From: an uncultured Solobacterium sp.
GTDB lineage: Bacteria > Bacillota_I > Bacilli_A > Erysipelotrichales > Erysipelotrichaceae
Reading direction: 5' to 3'
DNA: 23,006 nt
Assembly (NCBI GenBank): GCA_938041275.1
Contig: CALISH010000148.1
Coordinates: 1 to 23,006 of the forward strand
Shown here: in pieces, positions 6,665-13,647 of the stretch
Numbering within the stretch: the stretch's first letter is position 1
Layout: every line of letters begins with the position of its first letter
Translations under genes and position numbers: made by a program
Notes under the pieces: model-generated
Seen by the model: only the letters and a program-made list of their open reading frames with translations
Told to the model about the DNA's origin: nothing
The model's database searches: none

Positions 6665-7538
6665 CAGTTTGTTTTAACCACGATTGTAGTAATTGGATGT
6701 ATTGATCGGTTTCCTCGGCGAAGACCATATGACGGCAGTTAGGGAATAAGTGCCATGTTGCATGTTTGATATTATCATACATTGTCTTAGCAACGAGTGG
6801 AGTGCATAAGTCATTTGTTCCAGATATAATAAGAGTAGGAATATTGATATTCTTTAATTCATTCGTTACTTCAAAACCTGCAAGACTTCCGGTTGGTGTA
6901 TATTCATTTGGGCCCCAACCATAGAGGTAGGCCTCTTTCCCTGTCTTCTTTGGACGTGTTAAGCAATCAGGGGCTTTGCCAACCTCATATACACCTGCAC
7001 AATGTGCATGCATGAAGTGGGTATTTGCGATAATATAATCTTCACTTTCATAATTGCCTGTTTTTTCCGCAATCTCTATCGCACGTTGATCAGCTTCGGA
7101 CATGAAGCGAATCATGCGATGTTGTTCGCTTGCCCAAAGAGAAGCGGAAGACAATGTGCTAGATAGAATCAGTGATTCAATACCAGTAGGGTTGTAATGT
7201 AATACATAGTCTAGCGCAAGCATACCACCCCAAGATTGACCTAAGAGATGAATCTTTGTTAAGTTGAGATACTTGCGTAATGCGATTAACTCATTGACCC
7301 AAGTTTCAGGTGTCCATAATTCAGGATGACTATCAACGTAGGAATTTCCACAACCTATTTGGTCATACATGACGACGCAATAATCATCGCATGCAAGTGA
7401 ATCAAGCAGCTCGAAGTAGTTATGCGTGGAACCTGGGCCACCATGTAATAGAACTAAAGCGGGTTTGGTAATATCGCCAACAATACGGTAGTAGGTTTGG
7501 TAGTTTAAATATGGCATGTAGCCTTCTGTAATTTTCAT
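6648..7538 (-). CDS. pip: Proline iminopeptidase (alpha/beta hydrolase, S33)
   Basis: This 296-aa serine peptidase is predicted to release N-terminal proline from peptides in the cytoplasm. Family features are the oxyanion-hole HGGPG (32-36), the nucleophile elbow GQSWGG with Ser102, the acid Asp243 (GTNDLCTP) and His270 (CRHM). The length matches lactobacillus-type PepIP. MKITEGYMP at the N-terminus is the usual family start and supports the ATG at 7538, although no SD lies before it. An extended -10 box (7553-7545) would place transcription start exactly on this ATG, so the mRNA may be leaderless. An AGAAGG lies just before Met8, which is a weaker alternative start. The last five codons form one arm of the shared terminator. 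Related alpha/beta hydrolases can cleave other small substrates, so specificity is inferred. Confidence 0.93.
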   Translation of the reverse strand: MKITEGYMPYLNYQTYYRIVGDITKPALVLLHGGPGSTHNYFELLDSLACDDYCVVMYDQIGCGNSYVDSHPELWTPETWVNELIALRKYLNLTKIHLLGQSWGGMLALDYVLHYNPTGIESLILSSTLSSASLWASEQHRMIRFMSEADQRAIEIAEKTGNYESEDYIIANTHFMHAHCAGVYEVGKAPDCLTRPKKTGKEAYLYGWGPNEYTPTGSLAGFEVTNELKNINIPTLIISGTNDLCTPLVAKTMYDNIKHATWHLFPNCRHMVFAEETDQYIQLLQSWLKQTESVSH

Positions 7539-7544
7539 ATGTTT

Positions 7545-7553
7545 AGTATATCA
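7545..7553 (-). promoter_or_regulatory. Extended -10 promoter of pip, possibly giving a leaderless mRNA
   Basis: On the minus strand TGA-TATACT spans 7553-7545. Counting from the hexamer, +1 falls on 7538, the A of the pip ATG. No convincing -35 hexamer is seen at 16-18 nt, consistent with an extended -10 promoter. Confidence 0.5.
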
Positions 7554-7592
7554 TGCAAGAGATAATGAATTTCACCTTTTTATGGGAAACAT

Positions 7593-7617
7593 ATTGTCTG
7601 AAGGTTTTTTGGACAAT
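7593..7617. promoter_or_regulatory. Inverted repeat, candidate operator before the PTS regulator
   Basis: ATTGTC (7593-7598) and GACAAT (7612-7617) form a perfect 6-bp inverted repeat with 13 nt between the arms. It spans about -40 to -16 of the predicted regulator promoter. TTGTC/GACAA half-sites resemble those of MtlR-type PRD regulators, so autoregulation is inferred. Confidence 0.45.
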
Positions 7618-7620
7618 ACG

Positions 7621-7626
7621 TATAAT
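7621..7626 (+). promoter_or_regulatory. -10 box of the PTS regulator gene
   Basis: A perfect TATAAT would start transcription near 7633, leaving a leader of about 14 nt that begins with the AGAGGG SD. No -35 hexamer is visible at 16-18 nt. The inverted repeat occupies that space instead, which fits activator or operator control. Confidence 0.55.
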
Positions 7627-7646
7627 TAGAATAGAGGGTTTATAGC

Positions 7647-9551
7647 ATGGATAGACAGGATAGATTACTTTTCTTATTAGTGAAGGAGAATGATCGCAGA
7701 AAATCAATTCGAGAAATTGCGAATCTTTTTGGTGTGACTGCTCGTACAATTCGTAATGATATAGAAGTGCTTAATGATGTGCTTGTATGTAATGGGGCAA
7801 GTATCAAGACGGAACGTAAGGGTGTTTCAATTTCGATTCAAGATAAAGAAAAACTAGAGGATTACTTGCAGTCTATCGAAAGTAATCGAGAAAGAGTTTT
7901 GACAACTCAAGACCGTATTCGCCAGATTATAGAAACCTTACTCACTTCTGATGAAAGTGTGCGCATGGATGATCTTGCGGATGCGATGTTTATCAGTCGT
8001 GCAACACTAAAGAATGATATGAAGACTGTCCGCAATATTCTTGCGGATTTTGGTATTGAGATTGATTATCGTGCATATCAAGGCATGCGTGCAATTGGCA
8101 GTGAACAGCAGTATCGTCTATGTTTAACTCGAATCCAAATGGAAGAACCGTTTTATACTCAACAACTTCCGGAAAATAATCAGCTAGATAGCATCCATAA
8201 AATTATTTCAGATAAAGTTGTTAAATACAATTTTATGATATCTGATTTATCACTCAACAATTTAACCTTCCATATCTATATCGCAATTCAGCGCATCCTA
8301 GATGGTAAAGTGATCCCCCTTGGTAAAGAGACAGAACAGCAGATGAAAAATGATAGTGACCTTGCGATGACCAATGCTATTATTCAAGAAATCGAAAAAG
8401 AATTTGATGTAAAGTTTCCGGATAGTGAAGTATATTACGTGCTAATGCATTTGAGCAGTAAGAAGATTATCCGTTTGAATAATGGGCAACAGAGTAGTTC
8501 GGTTGTGGATGAAGATACTTTTGAGATTGTTTTGGCAATGCTGGAAGCGGTCAATGAAACCTTCCGTATTGATTTGCGTTATGATTTTGAACTTGCGACA
8601 TTGTTATCCCTACACGTCATACCGTTTAAAGTCAGATTACAGAATCATATTGCAAGTTATAATCCACTAGCGAATCAGATTCGTGAGCACTTTGTGCTTG
8701 CGTACTCAATGGCTACTGTTGCCTGCGGTGTGTTAAAGAAAATGTATAACAGATGTATCTGTAAAGATGAGATTGCATATATTGCACTACACTTTAACGT
8801 TGCACTAGAGAAGAAACGTGAGAAACAGACGAAAGAAAAAGTGCTAATTGTCTGTGGAAGTGGACGTGCAAGTTCAGAACTTTTGCGCTATCAGATTGAA
8901 GAGAAGTTTGGCAAGAATCTAGAGGTAGTTGGTACAGCTAGTTTAAATACATTGCATAGTCAGAATCTTGAGGGTATTGATTACATTCTGACGACTGTGC
9001 CAATTGAAGAAAAACTAAATCAACCGGTCATTGAAGTTAATGCCTTCTTAGGCAAGAGCGCAATTGAAAATGTTCATGCGATGATTCAAAAGACACGCGA
9101 CTTACAAATCTTCAACTACTTCCGTGAGGATATGTTCTTTGGGGATTTACCATATAACGATAAAGAAGAAGTGATCCATTTCTTGTGTATGCAAGCACAG
9201 AAGAAAGTAGATATCTCAAATGATTTTGAGAAAGCTGTGCTTGAAAGAGAAAGCGTTGGTGCAACCGCATTTGGAAACATGGTTGCGATACCACATCCAA
9301 TCCACCCAATGGGTAAAGAAAGTTTTGTGGAGATTGGTATCTTACAAAAACCAATTCAATGGGATAAGGATACGGTGCAGATTATCTTCCTGCTATCCAT
9401 GAAGGAGAAGGGTGATGATACCATGCCTGCATTTTATAAAGTACTCAGTCAGATTGTAAGTTCTGATGAATATACAAAGGAATTGATTCGTACACAGAGT
9501 TTTGACAAGTTACACGAAATTATCTTAAAGATTGAAGAAGAATCCGTATAA
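7647..9551 (+). CDS. BglG/MtlR-LicR family PTS transcriptional regulator (HTH, two PRDs, EIIB-like, EIIA domain)
   Basis: This 634-aa DNA-binding regulator is controlled by PTS phosphorylation. Domains in order are an N-terminal winged HTH (about 5-60), a second Mga-like HTH (about 85-150), PRD1 (about 185-290, with His209 and His268), PRD2 (about 300-395, with His323 and His382), an EIIB-like domain with P-loop Cys403 (VCGSGRASS) and a C-terminal EIIA domain with phospho-His550 (AIPHP). All the usual phosphorylation sites are therefore kept. By analogy with LicR, ManR and MtlR, phosphorylation by HPr at the PRDs activates it, while transfer through the EIIA/EIIB sites signals substrate. The two HTHs and the lack of a terminator-overlapping RAT sequence favour a DNA-binding activator over an RNA antiterminator. 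The EIIA-EIIB-EIIC genes follow after 88 nt and are its likely target. Confidence 0.93.
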   Translation: MDRQDRLLFLLVKENDRRKSIREIANLFGVTARTIRNDIEVLNDVLVCNGASIKTERKGVSISIQDKEKLEDYLQSIESNRERVLTTQDRIRQIIETLLTSDESVRMDDLADAMFISRATLKNDMKTVRNILADFGIEIDYRAYQGMRAIGSEQQYRLCLTRIQMEEPFYTQQLPENNQLDSIHKIISDKVVKYNFMISDLSLNNLTFHIYIAIQRILDGKVIPLGKETEQQMKNDSDLAMTNAIIQEIEKEFDVKFPDSEVYYVLMHLSSKKIIRLNNGQQSSSVVDEDTFEIVLAMLEAVNETFRIDLRYDFELATLLSLHVIPFKVRLQNHIASYNPLANQIREHFVLAYSMATVACGVLKKMYNRCICKDEIAYIALHFNVALEKKREKQTKEKVLIVCGSGRASSELLRYQIEEKFGKNLEVVGTASLNTLHSQNLEGIDYILTTVPIEEKLNQPVIEVNAFLGKSAIENVHAMIQKTRDLQIFNYFREDMFFGDLPYNDKEEVIHFLCMQAQKKVDISNDFEKAVLERESVGATAFGNMVAIPHPIHPMGKESFVEIGILQKPIQWDKDTVQIIFLLSMKEKGDDTMPAFYKVLSQIVSSDEYTKELIRTQSFDKLHEIILKIEEESV

Positions 9552-9592
9552 TGAATTTCCATTTCTAAATTGAAAAAAGTGAACTGTTCTTG

Positions 9593-9613
9593 ATTGTTGA
9601 ATAGATGGACAAT
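9593..9613. promoter_or_regulatory. Imperfect inverted repeat before the PTS transporter genes, candidate regulator site
   Basis: ATTGTT (9593-9598) and GACAAT (9608-9613) are 9 nt apart and share half-sites with the repeat at 7593-7617. The intergenic region (9552-9639) has TTGAAA at 9570-9575 but no good -10 at the right distance, as expected for an activator-dependent promoter. The AAAGGAG SD of EIIA follows at about 9627-9633. Confidence 0.35.
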
Positions 9614-9639
9614 GTAGATACAGGCGAAAGGAGATAAAA

Positions 9640-10095
9640 ATGTTTGCAAAAGAATTAACGATTTTCACGGATAAAGTTTATCGTGACAAGTATGAGGCAA
9701 TTGAAGATATTGCACATTTACCAAATGAATTTGTGAATAATAACGATGAGTATGCTAAGGCTGTTATTGACCGTGAAAACGTAATCGCAACCTATATTGG
9801 TTATGGTATTGCAATTCCACATGCAATCTCAGCTGCGGTCAATCAAGCGTTTGTTATCTACGTAAAATTCCTGAATGGATGTACATGGGCAAATGAAGAT
9901 GGAGAAGACAGGGTGGAACACATGATGATGATTGGTGTACCTGCTGATAAAGGATCTACGCAACATTTGAAGATTCTGGCAGAACTCAGTAAGAATTTAA
10001 TGCATGAAGATTTCCGCGAAAAATTCTTAAATACCAAGAGTCCTGAAGAGTCTTACGAACTTTTGAAATCGATTGAAAAGGAGATGGAAGCATGA
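9640..10095 (+). CDS. PTS EIIA component, fructose/mannitol type
   Basis: A soluble 151-aa phosphocarrier that takes phosphate from HPr and passes it to EIIB. The phosphorylated His is His61, in the GYGIAIPHA motif typical of the fructose-mannitol EIIA family (PTS_EIIA_2); length and fold pattern match. An AAAGGAG SD precedes the ATG. The stop overlaps the EIIB start (ATGA), so the genes are translationally coupled. It resembles the C-terminal domain of the regulator at 7647-9551 in family but not closely in sequence. The sugar cannot be inferred from this subunit. Confidence 0.93.
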   Translation: MFAKELTIFTDKVYRDKYEAIEDIAHLPNEFVNNNDEYAKAVIDRENVIATYIGYGIAIPHAISAAVNQAFVIYVKFLNGCTWANEDGEDRVEHMMMIGVPADKGSTQHLKILAELSKNLMHEDFREKFLNTKSPEESYELLKSIEKEMEA

Positions 10096-10415
10096 AATTA
10101 GTAGCAGTAAGTGCATGTACAGCAGGTATCGCACATACGTACATGACACAAGAAGCAATCGAGCAAGAATGCAAGAAGAGAGGCATTGACTGCAAGGTTG
10201 AAACACAAGGTGGTATGGGTATCAATAATGAGTTGGAACAAGATGAAGTTGATGCGGCTGATGTCGTTATTCTAGCTATCGCAATTGGCATTGAAGGTGA
10301 TGAACGCTTTGATGAAAAACGTGATGAGGGTAAAGTTATCGAAGTTGATCCAACACAAGCAATCAAAGACATCAAGAAATTAATTGATAGAGCGGAGGCT
10401 TTGGCAAATGAGTGA
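10092..10415 (+). CDS. PTS EIIB component, fructose type
   Basis: A 107-aa cytoplasmic EIIB protein that carries phosphate on Cys9 and transfers it to the incoming sugar. The P-loop VSACTAGIAHTYM matches fructose-family EIIB, although the common CPTG is CTAG here. The rest (ETQGGMGINNEL, then the DADVVILAIAI-like strand) is standard. The start overlaps the EIIA stop by 4 nt and the end overlaps EIIC by 8 nt. EIIB as a free protein, rather than fused in FruA, fits fructose-like systems of unknown sugar. Confidence 0.93.
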   Translation: MKLVAVSACTAGIAHTYMTQEAIEQECKKRGIDCKVETQGGMGINNELEQDEVDAADVVILAIAIGIEGDERFDEKRDEGKVIEVDPTQAIKDIKKLIDRAEALANE

Positions 10416-11487
10416 GATGAATAATAAGTTGAAAGAAACTGGACGTAGTATCTTTAAAGCATTTAATACAGGTATCTCATATTTCTTACCGGTTATTATC
10501 GCTGGTGGTATGTTATTCTCGTTTACTTTATTTACAGGTCATATCGAGAATGGCGCAATTATTCCAAGTAATCAGTTCTGGCAGAATGTGTATAGCTTAG
10601 GTATTGCCGGCTTCTCCATGATGGTTCCGGTTATCTGCGGATACATCGCATACGCAATCGCTGGTAAACCTGCATTAGCTCCAGGTTTGATTATGGGTTA
10701 TGTCGCAAATAATCCTATTGGTGAAGATCAGTTATCCACAGGATTTATTGGTGCATTACTATTAGGTTTTATCGTAGGTTACTTCGTTAAGTGGATGAAG
10801 ACTTGGAAGGTTATCGATTCCTTGAAACCAATGATGCCTACATTCTTTATTCCTCTATTAACAACATTTGTCGTTGGTATCTTCTACATCTATGTTTTAA
10901 CAGGACCTATCAATGCGTTTGTACAGGTTATCGTTGATGTAATGAATGGCCTAAGTGGAACAAATGCAATCTTATTAGGACTTGGAATTGGACTATTAGC
11001 AGCAGCTGACTTTGGTGGACCATGTTCAAAGGCTGCCACAGCATTTACACTTGCATTAATGGCTGAAGGTATTTATGGACCTAACGGTGTATTCCGTATG
11101 TGTTGTGCAATTCCTCCACTCGGTATGGGTCTTGCGTCATTTATCTTAAGAAAGCATTATACAAAGGCAGATCGTTCTGTAGGTATCTCTGCATTCTTAC
11201 TATCCTCAGGTGGTATCACTGAAGGTGCATGGCCATTTGCAGGTAAAGACTTCAAACATACTTGGATTGCATGTGCAATTGGTACAGCAATCGCTGGAGC
11301 ATTAGGTATGGTACATGGTGTATCTTCCGTTGTGGCGTTTGGTGGTATTGTTGCAATTACTGGTGTTATTGAAGGACAAGTTTGGTACGTAGTAGACATG
11401 TTAATTGGTGCGCTTATCATCGTAGCCATCTTAGCAGTCACAAAGAAACCATTAACAGAAGAAGAATTGGCAGAAGGTAATAAATAA
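10408..11487 (+). CDS. PTS EIIC permease, fructose type
   Basis: A 359-aa integral membrane permease, the sugar channel of this PTS. It has about 8-10 hydrophobic segments, beginning with GISYFLPVIIAGGMLFSF. It also carries the two fructose-type EIIC signatures, here GGPCSKAA (203-210) and GGITEGAWPF (268-277). In FruA the second usually reads GITEGAIPF, and the Trp may reflect a different substrate. The frame is open from 10384, but the ATG at 10408 is chosen because GGAGG (10394-10398) lies 9 nt before it and MSEMNNKLKETGRSIF resembles other EIIC starts. This overlaps the EIIB stop by 8 nt. No kinase or catabolic enzyme is linked, so the sugar stays unknown. A terminator follows. Confidence 0.92.
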   Translation: MSEMNNKLKETGRSIFKAFNTGISYFLPVIIAGGMLFSFTLFTGHIENGAIIPSNQFWQNVYSLGIAGFSMMVPVICGYIAYAIAGKPALAPGLIMGYVANNPIGEDQLSTGFIGALLLGFIVGYFVKWMKTWKVIDSLKPMMPTFFIPLLTTFVVGIFYIYVLTGPINAFVQVIVDVMNGLSGTNAILLGLGIGLLAAADFGGPCSKAATAFTLALMAEGIYGPNGVFRMCCAIPPLGMGLASFILRKHYTKADRSVGISAFLLSSGGITEGAWPFAGKDFKHTWIACAIGTAIAGALGMVHGVSSVVAFGGIVAITGVIEGQVWYVVDMLIGALIIVAILAVTKKPLTEEELAEGNK

Positions 11488-11516
11488 TCTAGAAAGCATA
11501 ACCGCAATTATGCGAT

Positions 11517-11555
11517 AAGGGATGTGGCATTGTGTCACATCCTTTACTGTTTTTA
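11517..11555 (+). terminator. Terminator of the PTS operon
   Basis: A hairpin with a GGATGTG (11520-11526) / CACATCC (11536-11542) core can be extended by AAG...TTT to 10 pairs, with a 9-nt loop. A weak T tract (TTTACTGTTTTT) follows. Confidence 0.75.
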
Positions 11556-11604
11556 AGAAACCAATTTAAGTTTGGATGTTAGATGCTTCGTTTGAATAGG
11601 AAAT

Positions 11605-11641
11605 AAAAACACTTTAGATTTGTTGGCATCTAAAGTGTTTT
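11605..11641 (-). terminator. Terminator of the HD-domain gene, probably bidirectional
   Basis: A perfect 14-bp stem (11606-11619 with 11628-11641) has an 8-nt loop. On the minus strand it runs into T5 followed by ATTT. It also backs up the PTS terminator on the plus strand. The HD gene stop lies about 32 nt upstream on the minus strand. Confidence 0.85.
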
Positions 11642-11673
11642 GGAATATTTAAAATACGTTATAGAAGCATAGA

Positions 11674-12246
11674 TTATGATTCTTTGGTTTCAGAATCAAT
11701 TTTAGTCAGTGTATCTGAAAGAATCTCTTTTCTAAGTTGAGTCAGCCATGGAGAAAAATGTACAACATCAAATGCATAGGTTTGGTTGAGTTCGTACTCG
11801 TTCTCTGACCATGTATCAATCGGTGATTCGTTATGTTGGATGACTGCTTCTAGTTTATCTAAGGCTTTGTATATTTTAGATTCTAGGGTTTCTTGTTGGT
11901 TCATCTCGCTATATAGTTCTGTCATTCGTGTTGAGACGCTTTCAGGAAGTGTATCTACCCATTGCGATAATAATGAATCTTCAATGTCGCGGTCGTGATC
12001 GGTTTTTAGGAATGTTGGAATATCACCAGTAAAGCATTCGCCTAAATCGTGAATTAAACACATACTGATTACTTTATCAATATCTGCAGTAGGGAACTCA
12101 CTCTTCAAAAGAAAGGCCATGAGGGAAATTCTCCAACTATGTTCGGCTACGCTCTCAATTCGTCTCTTACTTGTTGTGCAATGCCGTGGGGTATCTTTCA
12201 ATCTTTCTGCAACATGAAGTATCTCTAAATATTCTCGTGGATTCAT
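11674..12246 (-). CDS. HD-domain phosphohydrolase, YfbR/HDDC2-like 5'-deoxynucleotidase
   Basis: This 190-aa cytoplasmic metal-dependent phosphohydrolase is likely a 5'-(deoxy)nucleotidase acting on dNMPs. The HD residues are His36 (VAEHSW), His66-Asp67 (CLIHDLGE) and Asp130 (KALDKLE), with the E(C)FTGDIP segment at about 70-77 that is typical of the YfbR/HDDC2 group. The N-terminal LHVAERLKDTPRHCT also fits that group. The length is near the family norm. An AGAAGGGAG SD lies 6 nt before the ATG. The gene is monocistronic on the minus strand, ends in a strong terminator and is divergent from the rplJ operon. Its presence between two plus-strand operons looks like insertion into an ancestral ribosomal cluster. 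The exact substrate is inferred. Confidence 0.87.
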   Translation of the reverse strand: MNPREYLEILHVAERLKDTPRHCTTSKRRIESVAEHSWRISLMAFLLKSEFPTADIDKVISMCLIHDLGECFTGDIPTFLKTDHDRDIEDSLLSQWVDTLPESVSTRMTELYSEMNQQETLESKIYKALDKLEAVIQHNESPIDTWSENEYELNQTYAFDVVHFSPWLTQLRKEILSDTLTKIDSETKES

Positions 12247-12277
12247 GGATAGGCTCCCTTCTAAAATCTATACTTGT

Positions 12278-12297
12278 AATGAATTTTTGTATTCATT
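12278..12297. repeat. Inverted repeat upstream of the HD gene
   Basis: AATGAAT (12278-12284) and ATTCATT (12291-12297) form a perfect 7-bp inverted repeat with a 6-nt spacer, 32 nt upstream of the HD-gene start. It may be an operator or a leader hairpin. Apart from it, the AT-rich stretch 12247-12440 shows no gene, only a TATAAT at 12421-12426 without a -35. Confidence 0.4.
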
Positions 12298-12440
12298 TAA
12301 AACTATCTTTCTTAGTATATAACTTCTTGAAGTTTAAGGTGCATATTTTTCTTTATATCAACCTTGAAATTTTTGTGGTGTTGATAATAGAGATTCAATC
12401 AGAGAGAAGATTTGGGAATATATAATAATACAAATGGAAC

Positions 12441-12468
12441 TTGACATTCAAAAAATGCATGGTATCAT
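12441..12468 (+). promoter_or_regulatory. Promoter of rplJ-rplL
   Basis: A perfect TTGACA (12441-12446) and TATCAT (12463-12468) are 16 nt apart, with TG at 12460-12461 making an extended -10. The predicted start is G12475, leaving a leader of about 150 nt that holds the L10 element. Confidence 0.82.
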
Positions 12469-12474
12469 ATCTTC

Positions 12475-12623
12475 GTTATCAAATACCACAGACAGTAACG
12501 GCGTATGCTTAATAAGGTTACCGAGGTAGATGAAAGTTCATATCAATGTACTTTTGCTCTCGCTGTCTGCGAGGGCTTTCTTTCTAAATGTGTATTCGAT
12601 AACAAAGAATAGGAAGGTGAAGT
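12475..12623 (+). promoter_or_regulatory. L10 leader (autoregulatory element for rplJ-rplL) with attenuator
   Basis: The leader contains the conserved Firmicutes L10-leader features ACCACAGACAG, GTATGCTTAATAAGG, ACCGAGGTAG and GAAAGTTCAT...ATCAATGTAC. The upstream CAGACAG (12489-12495) is exactly complementary to CTGTCTG (12563-12569), which overlaps the terminator stem at 12556-12576. The two pairings exclude each other, which is the basis of the known L10(L12)4-controlled attenuation. A further possible closing helix pairs GTTATC (12475-12480) with GATAAC (12598-12603). The SD AGGAAGGTG is at about 12611-12619. Confidence 0.85.
12556..12585 (+). terminator. Attenuator hairpin in the L10 leader
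   Basis: GCTCTCGC (12556-12563) pairs with GCGAGGGC (12569-12576), 8 bp including one G-T pair, with a TGTCT loop, followed by TTTCTTTCT. The loop and the flanking stem bases are the partner of the upstream CAGACAG. Confidence 0.82.
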
Positions 12624-13169
12624 ATGAATCAGACTGTATTAGAGTCTAAGCAGGGTGTCGTTTCCGAAATTAAGGAAAAATTCACTAACTCTTCATCCAC
12701 TATCGTTGCCGAGTACCGTGGCCTCTCAGTTGCTGAGGTTACTGAACTCCGTAGAGCATTACGTGCTGAAGGTGTTGAACTTAAGGTTTATAAGAACACA
12801 TTAGCAAGTAAGGCTGCTGAAGATGCAGGATATGGTGATCTTAAGGATTGCTTAACAGGTCCTAACGCATTGGCATTCGGTGGAGATGAAACTGGTGCTG
12901 CTCGTGTAATGGCTAAGTTTGCTAAGAAGCATGAGGCATTAGTTCTTAAGGGTGGTATTGTTGAAGGTAAGGTTGTTGACCTCAACACAGTAAAGGAACT
13001 CTCTGCATTACCAAACAGAGAAGGCATGCTCAGCATGTTGCTATCTGTATTGAACGCTCCAGTATCTTCATTCGCACGTGTTGTGAATGCTGTTGCTGAG
13101 GCAAAGCCAGCTAACGGAGCTGCTCCGGTTGCTGAAGAAGTAAAAGAAGCTGCTGAGGCAGCTGCCTAA
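12624..13169 (+). CDS. rplJ: 50S ribosomal protein L10
   Basis: Ribosomal protein L10 (181 aa) anchors the L7/L12 dimers to 23S rRNA and binds its own leader when free. The N-terminal RNA-binding domain (about 1-130) contains the typical YRGLSVAEVTELRRALR and YKNTLASKA stretches. The C-terminal alpha-helical L12-binding tail (about 135-181) ends in an Ala/Glu-rich run. The tail length suggests multiple L12 dimers, but the number cannot be read reliably. An AGGAAGGTG SD precedes the ATG. rplL follows after 31 nt. The gene keeps the usual order rplJ-rplL but lacks rplKA immediately upstream. Confidence 0.98.
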   Translation: MNQTVLESKQGVVSEIKEKFTNSSSTIVAEYRGLSVAEVTELRRALRAEGVELKVYKNTLASKAAEDAGYGDLKDCLTGPNALAFGGDETGAARVMAKFAKKHEALVLKGGIVEGKVVDLNTVKELSALPNREGMLSMLLSVLNAPVSSFARVVNAVAEAKPANGAAPVAEEVKEAAEAAA

Positions 13170-13200
13170 GAAAGAGAAATAGAAGAGGAGAAATTAATCC

Positions 13201-13569
13201 ATGGCAAAGTTAACACAGGAAGATATCCTAGCATATCTTGATGAAGCTACAATTCTTGAACTAAATGAACTCGTAAAGGCTATTGAAGAGAAGTACGGCG
13301 TTTCTGCTGCTGCTCCAGTAGCAGCTGCTGCTCCAACAGAAGCTGCTGCAGTTGCTCCTACAACAGTGAATGTTGTATTAGCTGCCGCTGGTGACTCTAA
13401 GGTAGGCGTAATTAAGGTTGTTCGTGAAATCACAGGTCTTGGACTTGTTGATGCTAAGAAGCTCGTTGATGGAGCTCCTGCAACAATCAAGGAAAACGTT
13501 GCTGCTGAAGAAGCTGAAGAACTCAAGAAGAAGCTCACAGATGCTGGTGCAACTGTTGAATTCAAGTAA
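13201..13569 (+). CDS. rplL: 50S ribosomal protein L7/L12
   Basis: Ribosomal stalk protein L7/L12 (122 aa, normal) recruits and stimulates translation GTPases. It has an N-terminal dimerisation helix (1-33), a flexible Ala/Pro hinge (about 35-55) and a C-terminal domain with KVGVIKVVREITGLGLVDAKKLVD, the factor-binding surface. An AGAGGAG SD lies about 9 nt before the ATG. It is co-transcribed with rplJ. A hairpin right after the stop (13595-13624) probably lowers read-through into the methyltransferase and rpoB, as expected since L7/L12 is needed in several copies per ribosome. Confidence 0.98.
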   Translation: MAKLTQEDILAYLDEATILELNELVKAIEEKYGVSAAAPVAAAAPTEAAAVAPTTVNVVLAAAGDSKVGVIKVVREITGLGLVDAKKLVDGAPATIKENVAAEEAEELKKKLTDAGATVEFK

Positions 13570-13594
13570 TCTAGAAAATAACAGAAAACACATG

Positions 13595-13624
13595 AAAAGC
13601 CGAATAATAAATTGTTCGGCTTTT
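13595..13624 (+). terminator. Partial terminator/attenuator between rplL and the methyltransferase
   Basis: AAAAGCCGAA (13595-13604) pairs perfectly with TTCGGCTTTT (13615-13624) around a 10-nt loop. Only four T follow before CGGG, so termination is probably incomplete, similar in role to the rplL-rpoB attenuator of other bacteria. Confidence 0.7.
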
Positions 13625-13647
13625 CGGGTATTAGAAAGGAACGGTTA

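Noticed and set aside
10384..10407. Earlier start for EIIC (MIERRLWQ)
   Set aside because: It reads through the SD GGAGG at 10394-10398 and makes a longer overlap with EIIB; the ATG at 10408 is better placed.
12171..12425. Open frame of 84 codons, hydrophobic, antisense to the HD gene start
   Set aside because: It has no SD, overlaps a clear gene and arises from AT-rich sequence.
13194..13565. 123-codon frame antisense to rplL, rich in Ser and Ala
   Set aside because: It mirrors the Ala-rich L7/L12 codons and has no SD or plausible protein features.
13612..13647. Earlier start for the RsmC-like methyltransferase
   Set aside because: It lies inside the hairpin after rplL; the ATG at 13648 has an AAAGGA SD and the family N-terminus.
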